The position numbers were made by a program, and so were the translations under genes. The notes under the pieces were generated by a model. That model saw only the letters and a program-made list of their open reading frames with translations. It was not told the origin of the DNA and searched no databases. From Ceratotherium simum simum (taxonomy: Eukaryota > Chordata > Mammalia > Perissodactyla > Rhinocerotidae), in contig NW_004454207.1 of the NCBI RefSeq assembly GCF_000283155.1, positions 4,966,399 to 5,030,398 of the forward strand: 64,000 nt of DNA. Reading direction: 5' to 3'. This document shows, in pieces, positions 38,171-49,374 of this stretch. The stretch's first letter is position 1. Each line of letters opens with the position of its first letter.

Positions 38171-38604
38171 CTTTTTCTGACCCTAGTGGGGCTGAGGCCT
38201 CCTTAAGGTTTGCTTCTGACATTATGGAATTTAAAACAGCAGGAGGCAAGTACAGGCGTTTGTTGGAAAAGAAACATGTTCCAGAGAGAACTGGCAATAA
38301 ATATTACTGATTGGCTGCCTGATAAAGATGGAATGGGGTTTGGAGAATTTCATACTTTCATGAAATAAACATGTGATTTTGACCTTCCAGAAGTGAGAGA
38401 AACTATTCAAAGTATCCCATTTTTATCTTTTCCCCTTTTCAGCCTTCACTTTAGACCGTGCTGTCCTGGCAGAATCTTGCTCAAAATCAGCTGTGGCTTC
38501 CCAAGGGCTGAGACACACACAACCTGGGAAATGGGGACACATTTACCTTTGGGAACAGCAGAAGGACAGCTGTGTTGCTTGCCAAAGCTTATAATATCTT
38601 GCAC

Positions 38605-38700
38605 AAAAGCTCCTCACCTTTTTTGTGGACAGAGGAACTGAAATCCAGAGAGGTTACATAAGATTTGCCAAAAGCCCCAGAGCTGGACCTTAACATCTTC
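38605..38700 (-). mobile_element. MIR core fragment
   Basis: GAACTGAAATCCAGAGAGGTTAC and the following CCAGAGCTGGACC are the reversed MIR core. Confidence 0.55.
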
Positions 38701-38777
38701 TATAGGCGCCTAATCAAACTGTTCCTGGATGAGGAAACCTCCATGTCTGGGATCCTATGGTCATTACACATATTGCC

Positions 38778-38935
38778 AACAATGGTCCCCGGACCACAGC
38801 ATCGGCATCAACTGGGAGCCAGTTAGAAATGCAGACTCTCAGACCTTACCCAGACCCGCTGAATCAGAGTCTGCATTTTAACAAGACCCCCGGGTAATCC
38901 ATATGAATATTAAAGTTGGAGAAGCACTGGAATGG
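38778..38935 (+). mobile_element. MER20-like hAT element
   Basis: GGTCCCCGGACCACAGCATC, CAGTTAGAAATGCAGACTCT and the end AAGTTGGAGAAGCACTGG follow the MER20 pattern of a short non-autonomous hAT-Charlie transposon. The start is eroded. Confidence 0.75.
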
Positions 38936-39354
38936 TCACTAATCCCATTTTCTAAATATATCAGTTGCGGAGAGGCGAGTTGTTGACTCTATATTGGTTA
39001 TAAGCACATCAGTCTCTTGAAATGTATATTCTCATCCTCACCTTGTAATTTAACTTAAAAATATCTTACCAATGAAAAACCATCTTCAGTTGTTTTTATG
39101 GTACATCTAGACTTTTTAAGATCTAGTCATTCCTTGGTGAGCAGACAAGACTTCAGATGTACAAAACTATACTTCTTATGAGACCCAGAACAAAATGGCC
39201 AATAGTCCCCCCATCTTTACAATGACTCACGCTGGTGTCTTTTCTTCAGAGCAGGTTAATTACCTTTCCCAAATCCCAGCAAGCCCCTTTAGCAGAGACA
39301 GCAAACATAAATCTCAGCCCAGCTCCTGCCCAAGTTAACACAAGGTAATCAAAT

Positions 39355-39595
39355 AATAATAGGAATAGCAACTGCTTATGTGGTGCTCACAATGTGTCTG
39401 GCGCTGTTTTGATAGCTTAATGTATAAAACACTCGCTTAACTTTCATAGCAACCCTATTTTATGGATGAAGACACTGAAGCACAGAGAGGTTAAGTGGCT
39501 TGCCCAAGGCCACACAGCTAGTTCACGGCGGGGATTCTAATCCAGGCCTTCTGTCTCTAGAGTCCATGCTGGTAACCACAGCACCACATTGCCTC
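39355..39595 (-). mobile_element. MIR, nearly complete
   Basis: ATGGATGAAGACACTGAAGC, GGCTTGCCCAAGGCCACACA and GGATTCTAATCCAGGCCTTC are well preserved. Confidence 0.9.
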
Positions 39596-40459
39596 TCAAA
39601 ATTCTAATTCATGCTGCCCAAGGTGCCAAGAGCCCCTTATTAAAATTCTCTCATAATAAAGACTGATCATTTACTTAGGAGAACGTAATTCACTTCAGAG
39701 ATTTTACTCAACAAAGAGAAAAAGGAGAGGCCAGCAGCTACTAAGACATTATTTTACAAAGTTAAAACATTACCTATGGTCTCTAATTCTTGGTAGTGAT
39801 TGCAAGACCATGCGGTCTGCTGCTTGGAAGTGTTTTAAAATGTCCTGCCTATAACTGGAAGCAGCTCCAACATCAAAATTGCATTGTGTTTCTATAAATG
39901 AGAAGCAGTTGTGAACTCTAAGGATTCGTGATATTGCTGGCTTCGCTTATCTATCAAATCAGTGGTCTAATTTCTCTTTTTAGCTGCAAACAGTTGAACT
40001 CTTTTTCTAAATGAAATCTTAAGGACAATTCCAATACACATGACTGGGCAAAGTCTTGTGCTTTGGTTGAAGTGGAGAGGGGAAAATCTCTTGATCTCCA
40101 CCATCCACTTCAGTATGCCCTGAAGGCGTGTCCCTAGAACCCTATAGTCCTGGAAACACAGAATGATAAACACTAAAGGAAACAGAGTGAGCCGCCCCTC
40201 GTCTGCACTAATCCAGCTCTCCTTAGGCCTCCCTGCCTGATTCTACACACAGCAGTGTCCTTTGCCTTATACCAGGAAGGCCTCACAGGATCTGAATTCT
40301 CCTCTGTGGAGCTGAAGGGAAGAAAACTCTTGACATACAGTTGAAAAGGGCACTGATCAATGTTTGGCAAAACAGAAACGGGTCACAGAAACACGATGAA
40401 GGGTCACGTGTCCAACTGCAAAGTAAGCCGTAGGCCTGCCAGGGGTACAGACAGCAGTC

Positions 40460-40478
40460 AGATATATATATATATATG
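40460..40478. repeat. (TA)n microsatellite
   Basis: An uninterrupted TA run follows CAGTCAGA; likely length-variable. Confidence 0.85.
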
Positions 40479-41139
40479 CTTAATAGGGAGCAAATTTTGA
40501 TTGTTTTTTCCTTCAGTTACTTCTGTTTGCACTGGAAACACAAAGCAAAATAATGCATACACCTAGGCATGGTACAGGTAAAGAACTGTGGTTATAGAGC
40601 AGAAAATATAAAAACCAGTAAGTCCCAACCAATAATCACAACCAACCTGTTCACCATGACATGCATCCCACTGAATGGTTGGCTAGTAGCCACTGCCAAG
40701 CCATTATCGCTGTGGGTGCATATCAACAAAATTTAAATTTATATAAATTAGTGTTTAAACTAGTTTTAAGTGCTGGTTGCCCACAGGGAGAATGGCCAAG
40801 TGGTTCCCAATATGTTGATGCTCTCAACTCCAGGTGGCATGTGTGGAACTGGATGTCAGGGCCTCTCCCAGATCCCCTTGGATCCTCTTTAACCATTTCT
40901 GTGCCCCCTACCCCAAACTCAATGGCCATAAGTAACGACTTGGGGTAAGGGAGCATGAAAGCCCAGCTCCCTTGCCCAGGGTGGGTCGGGACAACTTGGA
41001 GGCAGACAGATCCTCCAGAGTCTCCATCCTCTTTGGGACTTTGCCTGAGATGGCACCCTTGCTTGGTTCCCTTCCATTCCCTGTCCTGGCTCCTTTTTCT
41101 GTGCCCCTAGGGGTGCTTCCTTTAAAATCACTTGCACAT

Positions 41140-41401
41140 AGGGGCCGGCCTGGTGGCACAAGCGGTTAAGTGCGTGCGCTCCGCTGCGGCGGCCCGGGGT
41201 TCGCCTGTTCGGATCCCGGGCGCGCACTGACGCACTGCTTGGCAAGCCATGCTGCGGTGGCGTCACATATAAAGTGGAGGAAGATGGGCACGGATGTTAG
41301 CCCAGGGCCAGCCTTCCTCAGGAAAAAAAAAAAAAAGAGGATTGGCAGATGTTAGCCCAGGGCTGATCTCCTCACAAAAAAAATAAATAAATAAAATAAA
41401 A
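41140..41401 (+). mobile_element. ERE SINE, ERE2-like, young
   Basis: The intact head GGGGCCGGCCTGGTGGCACA and the GGATCCCGGGCGCGCACTGA box are followed by the tail module and an A-rich (AAATA)n end. An exact 17-bp target-site duplication, TAAAATCACTTGCACAT, lies at 41123-41139 and 41402-41418. It lies about 770 bp from the PIR exon at 42169-42375, on the opposite strand. Confidence 0.95.
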
Positions 41402-42168
41402 TAAAATCACTTGCACATGAATTCTTATCTCGGGGTCTGCCTCTGGGAAACCCTACCCAAGAAACCATGCTACCCAGCTGGCTAGTACCTCGAATCGTCT
41501 CGCATGAGGAACTCTGCCTCCCCAGCAGCAGTTCTGGTGTGCAATTAACACAGTACTTGCCATATCCTTTTCCTACCACAAATCTGTCCATCATCTTTAG
41601 CTTAAATTGTTCTTACTTGATTAAACAGATGGGACTCTAAATATAAAGTCTCAGTTGAGAAGAATGTACAGGGCATGGAGTCTATGGGTTAAATAAATGT
41701 TCAAGTTAATTTTTTTAAAAAAACTTTCTATGATGTAGTTGTGTGGTTTCCACACTTACTAAGTTGGGCATAAATAATTTAAATAAATTTTCAGGCAGTG
41801 GAGTTGGTTTTGTTTTTTGTTTGTTTCTTAAATGTGGCAATCTGGCAGTACCAAGGAGCTATAAAATTGCACTATAAGCAAAAAGAAATAGGCTACATCT
41901 GTACACATATTAAGATATATCTGGAAAATTGCTTTTTGACTAGGTTTTTTATATGAGCGTGCTTTCTTGTAATTTTCCTAACTCTATGGGTTTGTATGTG
42001 GCAAAAAATTTCTGGGTTCCCTTAGGTTCCACTTATTCTGACACCTATGAAGCAAGTCCACCCCACGGGACATGAACTGTGATAAACCCAGTGAGAGTTG
42101 CTGACCCAGGTGGAACCAGCCTATGTCACTACATACCTCCATTTTCACAAACACATAACACTGCTTAC

Positions 42169-42375
42169 CTTTATTCCCAGGGCTTCTCCAGAAATGACAG
42201 CAACTGTTACACCATCCTTACTGGGTTTAGGGATTTCTCTACTTTTCAGTTCCTGGTACCGAGGCTCCACCATCTTCTCTGAGCTCCTCAAATTAACCCA
42301 CAGTTGGAGGCCATGGGCTGGCTCCTCTGAGCAAGGCATCTCGGCGTGCAGAATGCCCCGGCCCGCGGTCATCCA
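42169..42375 (-). CDS. PIR: PIR coding exon, about residues 92-160, carries two iron ligands
   Basis: This 207-bp exon encodes 69 codons, beginning WMTAGRGILHAEMPCSEEP and ending VAVISGEALGIK. It is the core of the N-terminal cupin domain. The HAE motif supplies His101 (codon at 42348-42346, CAC) and Glu103 (42342-42340, GAG), two of the four protein ligands of the iron centre in human pirin; both are intact. The acceptor is GTTTGCAG after a pyrimidine-rich tract, the donor is AAG|GTAAGC, and both borders are phase 0. Intron readthrough gives extra residues at both ends of the raw ORF, including a chance LQ upstream, so the exon is trimmed to the splice sites. Residues 130 and 137 are Arg here, against Gln and Glu in human as I recall it. 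Confidence 0.97.
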
Positions 42376-43264
42376 CTGCAAACACCAGACCAACAAGAAG
42401 GAAATGTAACTCCATCTATAACAAAAGTCTGCAGGTGGGACTATTATGACACGGTAACTAAGTTAGACACCTTACAAGTGCTGCTTTCAGAGTCCCTGGC
42501 GTCATGAGGAATAAGAAAACAATCATGACAACTGCTGAAGCCCTTCCCAGTTTCCCAAACGCTTCCCATGCTTCCTTATTTGAAATCAAAGTGTCAGATC
42601 TGAAATTCACACAAACAGAAGAATCCTCTCTTTGGTACCCCTGAGTCTTCAACGGGGCTCTGAGTTGGGGAGGTGCAGGCAGATAGTGTATCGGGGAGTG
42701 CTCTCGGGAGATACTCCTTCAGAAGTGAACAAAGCAGGATTGGGCAGGGGGGAGAAGCCAAGCAGCAATGCAGCTACAACAGAGGGCTTAGCCAATCCAG
42801 CGGGGAGCTCTAGCGATGGATGAAACTTCCGAATTGTCCCACATTGAGGTGAGGTGGCTGAGCTTTCCTACCCCCACATCAGGAAACCACTGACTGTAGG
42901 CCACCCCTCGGTCGGGAGCACAACCTTGAGAGAGGCAGTTCCTGCTGCAGAGGGCAGTGCCCAGAGTAGGATGCAGCTGAGAGCCATCAGCAGCTCAAGG
43001 ATACAGGCATGGGCCTAAAGACACACGCAGAGGCCCACAGTGTCCACTACACCACGGATGGCTGACTTGAGTCTCTGCTTGTTCAATTCTGGTAATGGAG
43101 CCCTCACTACCTAGAGAAACAGTTATTGCCTCCACTGCTGTGCAGATTCTTCAAGCATGTGTTTGTTTCTTTATTAAGAGTATATTAGGGGCCAGCCTCA
43201 GACACTAACCTTGAGATCGGAGGATGAAGAGATAGAACACAATAGATGGGATTCCTGCCTAAAT

Positions 43265-43650
43265 TAGCTTGGGTTCTCCCACAGAAGATCCTGAGACAAG
43301 GACTTAAGTGCAGGTAGTTTATTTGGAAAGTGATACAGAAAACATAAGTAGGGAAGAGTGAGCTAGGTAAGTGAGAAAGCCAAAAAGGAGTGTTAATCAG
43401 TGGGCTACATCTGTGGGCACCTGGGGCACAATTCCCCTGGGAACCACGCAGCTGTACTTGAGAATTGCTGCCTGGAGGGAATGGGAAGCTAGAGTGTTTA
43501 TCCACCAACTCTCATTCCTCACTGACAAGAGCTCCCCCAGGGGTGGTAAATCCAGGACACATCTGGGCACATCCGGGCTGTGGGCTGACAGTACTGGGCT
43601 GGAGAAAGCCCTCGGGCAGAGTAGCAGCACTTGAGGTGGGGAGCCATGCA
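43265..43650 (+). repeat. Unnamed dispersed repeat, copy B
   Basis: GTGCAGGTAGTTTATTTGG and the following GTGGGCACCTGGGGCACAAT blocks parallel copy A at 3518-4080, in the same order and orientation. Family unknown; the relationship is seen by eye only. Confidence 0.45.
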
Positions 43651-44086
43651 CACACAGGCAGACTGTGACCACCTGAACTCAGAGGTGGGTCAAAGGGCTA
43701 TGGGGCAGGCCATCAACAGCATCTTCCACATGGCCCCCCCTAGGGAGAAAAATCCTTAAACAATTACACAAATAATTATTGATCTTAGGACTGTGCTTGG
43801 CGCTGTGGAGAATGATAGGCTTCTGTGAGAGCAAATGAAATGCCTCCTTGTTCAAGGCAGCAACCTTCAGTCTGAGACCCAAACAAGGAGCAAGAATTGA
43901 CCAGGGGAAGGGGAAGAGATTCCATACAAAGGGAACAGCATGTGAAAAGACTGAGACAAGAATGAGCATTTCAAGGATCCAAAAGAAGGCCAGCACATAT
44001 TTGAGAGCTTTCTTTCTTTCTTTCACTGAATCTAAAGAGATTTCCCTCTATCTTCCACTTTATAAGGCTGATTAAATCTTCTGGTA

Positions 44087-44305
44087 TAGAGGTCTGCAAC
44101 CTACAGCCCAAGGGCCAAATCCCTCCTGCCACTTGATTTTGTACATAAAGTTTTACTGGCACACAGACACGCCCATTCATTGACATACTGTCTGGCTGCT
44201 TTCCTGCTGTAAAGGCAGAGTTGAGTAGTTGCAACAGACCATATGACCCACAAAGCCTAAAATATTCACTATCTGGCCATTACAGAAAACATTTGCTGAC
44301 CCCTG
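44087..44305 (-). mobile_element. hAT-like (Charlie group) element, same family as 2490-2772
   Basis: The termini TAGAGGTCTGCAACC and reversed TTTGCTGACCCCTG form imperfect inverted repeats. The body (AAAGTTTTACTGGCACACAG, GGCTGCTTTCCTGCTGTAAAG) aligns with the copy at 2490-2772. No convincing 8-bp duplication remains. Confidence 0.8.
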
Positions 44306-44631
44306 ATCTAATGCAATATAAAGTAAACCTAAACACCCTCCCACGCTGCACTTCTTCCACCTGACGATAGCTACTGGTCTTCCTCAGGCTTGTCTTCTTA
44401 TTTTTAAGCATTTTCCTGTTCTGTTAACAGTTCATCTCTCCATACTTTCACTCTGCCTTTCATACCTTGGTTTTCCCTTTTTAGATATCACCTAGCTTGG
44501 CAATACCTTTTTCTAAATGGCTCACCCATTGGATTTGGAGGGGGAGAACAGGGTTCTCTTTCCAGCCTCATCATTTACTACCTCTGAAGCCATGGACACC
44601 TTTTTTTGACATCTTTAAATCCCCATTCTCT

Positions 44632-44861
44632 GGATTGGTGGTTACCAGAGGGGAAGGGGGGAGGGAGGAGGCCAAAAGGGATGATTAGGCACATGTGTGT
44701 GGTGATGGATTGTAATTAGTATTTGGGTGGTGAACATGAGAACATGATGTAATCCATGCAGAAACAGAAGTATAATGATGTACACCTGAAATTTATACAA
44801 TGTTATAAACCAATGTTACCGCAACAAACAAACAAAAAAAGCAAGAAAATAAATAAATAAA
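44632..44861 (+). mobile_element. 5'-truncated young L1 (3' end only)
   Basis: About 230 bp of L1 3' UTR (GGATTGGTGGTTACCAGAGG to AATGTTACCGCAACAAAC) end in an (AAAT)n tail. An exact 16-bp duplication, TAAATCCCCATTCTCT, flanks it at 44616-44631 and 44862-44877. The clean duplication and low decay point to a comparatively recent L1 insertion inside the 3.5-kb PIR intron. Confidence 0.9.
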
Positions 44862-45429
44862 TAAATCCCCATTCTCTCACTTTTAGAATGACATGAAAAA
44901 AAATACTTACCTTAGAGAGATAATGCGTATGGAAACACCGAATAAACAGACAGACATGATGCAATCATTAGTCTAATCAAACGTGAAATTCTAATGGTAG
45001 AAGAGGTGTTGACCAGCACCTAACATGTACAACTGCAGAGGCAGCCCGATGGTGAGGGAATCACTACCGACTTGGTCAGGACACACCAGTCACCACATCT
45101 ACCTCTCTAGGCAGCCTCTACTTCATGTTCTTCTCCAGTGAAGGATACTATTGACTTTTGGCCACAACTCTTTGTTGGTTCGCTTTTCTGTCTTTTAAGT
45201 TTACGTTTATTGAAACACTATGATTCAAATATTTGCAGTTTTCATTCCACAAAATATGTAAATGATCCCAGAAAGTATCTGATATAGAGCTCAGATTTAC
45301 AAAATCAGCAAAGATGACCCAAGCATTTCCTGGGGATTTTAATTGTAACACGACTCAGATGAGACTAGGATGGTGGTAGGGTTTGGCTCATTGTCTAAAG
45401 TGACAACACATACCCCTACAAATCAGTTG

Positions 45430-45830
45430 GAAGATAACTAGTAAATTGTCTCAAATGCAGTAAAAAGATGAGGACTGAAACTGGTGCAATGAATTTGGCA
45501 ATTGGGACATCATGAGTGACCATTACATGAACAGTTTCAGTAAAGGTTTGGGGGTTGCTGAGGGGCCAACACTGATTTCAGTGAGTGGAGGATGAAATGG
45601 AAGATAAGGAAGTTGAGACAGTCACTCTTGATTACTCTTTTAAGAAATGTAAGAAGAAGACTAGCTGGGAGCTAAAAAGTGATTGAGGGGGTCAAGGAAA
45701 GTGTGAGAGAGGAATATAAGAGAGCTGTGCAGGTTTCCAGGCTGAGTGGAAGGATCCACAGAAAGGGAGAGGTCAAGGATATAATAGAGGGAGGGAGGCA
45801 AGCATGAATGTGCTGGAAGTGGGTGAGATA
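45430..45830 (-). mobile_element. L2 remnant (reverse-transcriptase part) next to a PIR exon
   Basis: AGATGAGGACTGAAACTGG and the CATCATGAGTGACC-type block follow the reversed L2 reverse-transcriptase region. It ends about 60 bp from the PIR exon at 45887-45970. Recognition is by remembered consensus. Confidence 0.5.
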
Positions 45831-45886
45831 AGCACGCACACCCAAAGACTATTAAACCATCAGCAATTCCTTGTCCTTGGCCATAC

Positions 45887-45970
45887 CTGCAGGTCTCCTG
45901 GGTCCATCTGACCAACGTGCCCACAGAAATCTTCATGGGCCATGCTGCCCCCTTCCAGGAGGTAAGATAC
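45887..45970 (-). CDS. PIR: PIR coding exon, about residues 64-91
   Basis: This 84-bp exon encodes 28 codons, beginning VSYLLEGGSMAHEDFCG and ending QMDPGDLQ. It is the part of the N-terminal cupin barrel just after the first metal-ligand pair. The acceptor is a pyrimidine-rich tract ending in CAAAG and the donor is CAG|GTATGG, both on the minus strand, and both borders are phase 0. Compared with human pirin as I remember it, residues 82, 84 and 86 differ (T to V, K to Q, N to D), all in a short surface loop, while the core SYLLEGGSMAHEDFCG is unchanged. The open frame and conserved core argue against a pseudogene. A 187-codon ORF overlaps this exon in another frame and is spurious. Confidence 0.95.
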
Positions 45971-46565
45971 CTTTGAAAAAACAAGCAGAAGAAAAAGTAG
46001 GTGTTGGGTGGCTGTGAAGAGTTGTTCACTTTTTGCACAGAAAATGTGTTGAGGAAAGTGTCAGGAGCAACTAAGCCAGAAAGGCAAGCTGAGGGAATGA
46101 ATCTCAGTGAAAGGGCCGTGCTAGCCCATACAATGTCTCTCAAGACATACAATATCTTTGAGAGAATTTCAAATAGGAGCCCCTTCCTTTGGGCAGATGC
46201 AGCCCTGAGCGCACCAGAGCTCACAGCTGGGTGAGAGGAGCCCCTGCTTATCTCCTCAGCCTGGCAGGCAATGGTGCTGCCATGGGTCCTGGAGCTCAGG
46301 GTGAAAGAGAGGCAGCTCCTGTTGAAACAGCAGGAGCGCTGTTACCAAGGCCATGTTCACCTAGTGTGTAGGATGACAGATCTCAAGTCTCCACATCTCC
46401 CCCCAACAGCTGATTGAAGAAATCCAAAGGAAACATATTTCCGACACCAGGCACACAAACTCACTAGGTGCCCAATAAATGCTGGTGACATGTCAAATGA
46501 ATTCATATAAATTAAAGTCAACTTTTCCAGGGGCATGTCCATACTAAATCCAGAAGTGGAAAGAA

Positions 46566-46785
46566 ATGTTGTGTTGTCCAATAGAGTAGCCACTAGCCAC
46601 ATGTGGCTGTTTAAGTTTCAATTAATTAAAATTAAACAAAATTAAAACTTCAGCTCCTTGGTTGCACTAGCCACATTTAAGCGCTCAATAGCCCCATGGA
46701 GCTAGTGGCTGCCATAGTGGACAGCGCAGATTATAGAACATTTCCATCTTTACAGAAAATTCTATTTGACAATGCTGATCTAGAT
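46566..46785. mobile_element. hAT-Charlie-like element with inverted arms
   Basis: TTGTCCAATAGAGTAGCCAC at the left and reversed CATAGTGGACAGCGCAGATT at the right surround a palindromic core around an AT-rich centre, with GCCACATGTGGCTG near the left. It is related to the element at 28590-28900 and is followed by another end-like block, TATTTGACAATGCTGATCT. Confidence 0.7.
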
Positions 46786-48039
46786 AAATAAATTTGAAAA
46801 TCAGCAGTCAGCTCTGGTAAGCATGTTGTGTGGGTAGCAAAACCTTCCCAGGACCATCTGCAATCACAGTACCTCTTGATAGAACGAGATGTCACCAACT
46901 CTGAAGAGCAGAAGAAAATCCAGCCCTTCTTGTTTCACTATTTTACTAAAAGGAAAAATTAAGCAACTCTAAAATTCTCATTTTTAAAGCTATTGTGATT
47001 ATCCTAACAAAGATTAAAAAGATACCCAAATACTTAAAAAGAATTTTCAACTACCCCAGGAAAATGGTAACACTGTTATTTGAAATATACAATTTAATAC
47101 TTAAAGCTTAAAATGTTGTATGTGTGTCAGGGTAGGGGCTCTCTCTGTACAACTCTATTTAGATTCGACCATCCATCTTGCTCATTTTGTACACATTTAT
47201 GAAATTCATCTGCAATTCCAACAAGAAATACCAATCAGCCTAAGCAGATCTGAAAGGTGTGTGCAAAACCATGTTTATCTGTAAATCACACATGGCTCCC
47301 CACGTCAGGCTTATGGGTGACAACTTTGAACATTTATGTTACTGGATGAAGTTTTCATATTCTAGCTATCCCAATGTTTTCTTTAAAGCCTAATGTGTTT
47401 ATCCTTTTTAATCCTGGAAATTTCACTTCAAAATTCTATTTAACCATTATTAAATGAGTGAACAAGAAAATGCAGTCTGCAATTAAAATCCCAACATCTC
47501 TTGTAATTATGTAAGCCAGATCGAATTTTCATTCAAAGACCCATTCAACCAAATATAATAATTTAAATCAGTACTTAAAAAGAATAAATAATGCTTCTTA
47601 CCTATAAATCACAAGTCTCTAACACCACAAAAAGAAACAGAGTAGAAATATTATTATATTTAAACAAGAAAGAAAAACAAAACAAAAAAATTTACCTAAG
47701 ACATAAGAGAAGAGAAAATATTTATGAAGTTCTCAGCATATACATCAGACACTGCTGTTTTCATGAGTAAAATTGTTACTTCCTCCTCCATACCAGAACC
47801 CATTATATATGTCTAGGCCAGATTGCTTTTGTAGTCTATGTTTTTGCTTTATCCTAAGATACAAAAAGTAGACCTAACTAATCTTTTTAATACGAAAATT
47901 TAAAAAGTTGTTTTATAAATCATAAGTGGCAGTGGGTTTTTGATCATTTTTCCTATACATTGTGTATTTGGAAATAGCCAAAAGATGATCAATTCACAGA
48001 TATAAAACCTATGACAGAATAATTTTAAAATAGTAAATT

Positions 48040-48450
48040 AGGAAGGTAAGTTCACGAACAGCATTCATTTATGAATTCATTGAACAAATAGTCATTGAGG
48101 TCTTACAATGGAGAAGACAGATACAGTAATTGTCTTCATGAAGCTTGTATTCTCATACGGAAGACAGAGAGTGATTGGGAATAAAATAATCAGTGTCCTG
48201 CTGGGTAAGTAGAGGGTACCGTGAGGAGCACAGGAAGGTATTTAATTCACACTTGTATACAAGGTGAAGCTTCTCAGAGGAAGTGAGACCTAAAGGAGGG
48301 ATGGGAGTAAGCTAGACAAAAAAAGATGGTGGTGAAAGCAGCCCAGAAGTGTATTCTAGGCATATGTGAAGACCTAGAAGTGAGAGAGAAGCATGACTCA
48401 TTCAAGGAATGGGAATGGCAAGAGAGAAGCCTAGAGAGATGACAAGGGGC
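48040..48450 (-). mobile_element. L2 remnant
   Basis: TTCATTGAACAAATAGTCATTG followed by CATGAAGCTTGTATTCTCAT and AGCTTCTCAGAGGAAGTGAG parallels the reversed L2 3' end. Confidence 0.65.
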
Positions 48451-48479
48451 CAAGAAATAAAACCAATCATAGCGCTATA

Positions 48480-49000
48480 CTAGATTTAGTCATGACCTTG
48501 CCCTCCCACAGCCATGTCCTGACCTACATCACGTGACCCCTGCTCCATCAGCCGAGGCTGATTAAACCAGGGCAAGACCTTCCACAAAGTGTTAGGAAAA
48601 CCCTCCACTGCCCTTTTTGATATATCCTTCCCCATGGAGGGTACTCCATTAACATGAACACTCCTTGCTTCTTGCTGTACTTCGCCCAGCCTTCCTTAGT
48701 GGGAAGAGAACAACTTAATCTGATTGGTGGACTTGAAGGAAGAAATTGCACTTGCATAGCCAAACTCCTTCCTCTCCGGGAATCAGCCCATCCACAGAAA
48801 GCAAGTGTCCCCTTTTGCTCTTTGCCTCTGTGAGAGGGCCCAGCCCCCATGGTGGTGGCCTGCAGGGGTGCAGCAGAGCCAGCAAGATCTGAATAAAGTC
48901 TGCCTAAGTTTCAGGTACAATATTTGGAAGCCTAGCCAGCTGCAGATATAAGCCACATTCTCTAACATCAGCTTTATTGGAAATAAAGGTATATTTTTCT
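48480..49000 (+). mobile_element. Weak LTR-like candidate
   Basis: AATAAAGTCTGCC (about 48891) follows a GC-richer stretch with GAGAGGGCCCAGCCCCCATG, resembling the R-U5 part of an ERV1-type LTR. No ends, TATA box or duplication could be fixed, so this is only a candidate. Confidence 0.25.
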
Positions 49001-49374
49001 CTGCCATCTTTCTTCCTTTTATCTTCTCAACTGATTCAGAATTCAGGCTGGGCCATCATCTATTATGGCTTCTCATACTCCAAACTAAGGGCAATTAAAG
49101 ACCTGTTACTGTCATGCTGTTGAAATCCTATATTGTAGCCTTATAACAAACCCATCTCTTCTTGAGCTAACTTTATTTGGTGCCAGTTCTTGAAATCAAA
49201 TATTTATAGAACTCTTACTACAGTGCAAATCAGGGCTGGCTGACATAAGGATTCTCCATATTTCATCCTGCGGGACAATGTCATTGAGGTGTACTATGTA
49301 CAGAATGGCCTCGGCAACAACCTTTACCCCAGCAGGTGATAGGCAGATGGCTACAGAAATCGGAGGTTCTAGGT

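Larger units (their letters stand above)
17314..42168 (-). other. PIR: PIR intron, 24.9 kb
   Basis: This phase-0 intron is the largest complete one in the window. It contains L1 3' ends, a long L2, several MIRs, a hAT-like element, two EREs, a Tigger-like MITE and an LTR-like segment, all listed separately. Stretches with no recognised element include 17320-18040, 18950-20480, 20530-21950, 22120-22850, 24850-26530, 27435-27830, 28010-28585, 30700-33330, 33660-35310, 35510-37930, 38180-38600, 38945-39350, 39600-41120 and 41420-42168. No additional PIR exon was seen, and none is expected because the residues are contiguous. Confidence 0.85.
42376..45886 (-). other. PIR: PIR intron, 3.5 kb
   Basis: This phase-0 intron contains an unnamed dispersed repeat (43265-43650), a hAT-like element (44087-44305), a young truncated L1 (44632-44861) and an L2 remnant (45430-45830) ending about 60 bp from the next exon. 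I see nothing in 42376-43260, 43655-44080 or 44880-45430. Confidence 0.85.

Noticed and set aside
43179..43200. GGGGCCAGCCTC, resembling an ERE head
   Set aside because: No ERE body or tail follows, so it is treated as coincidence.
45661..46224. 187-codon ORF on the minus strand, the longest in the window
   Set aside because: It crosses the PIR exon in a different frame and runs through an L2 remnant and intron. The conserved protein is in another frame with splice sites, so this ORF is accidental.
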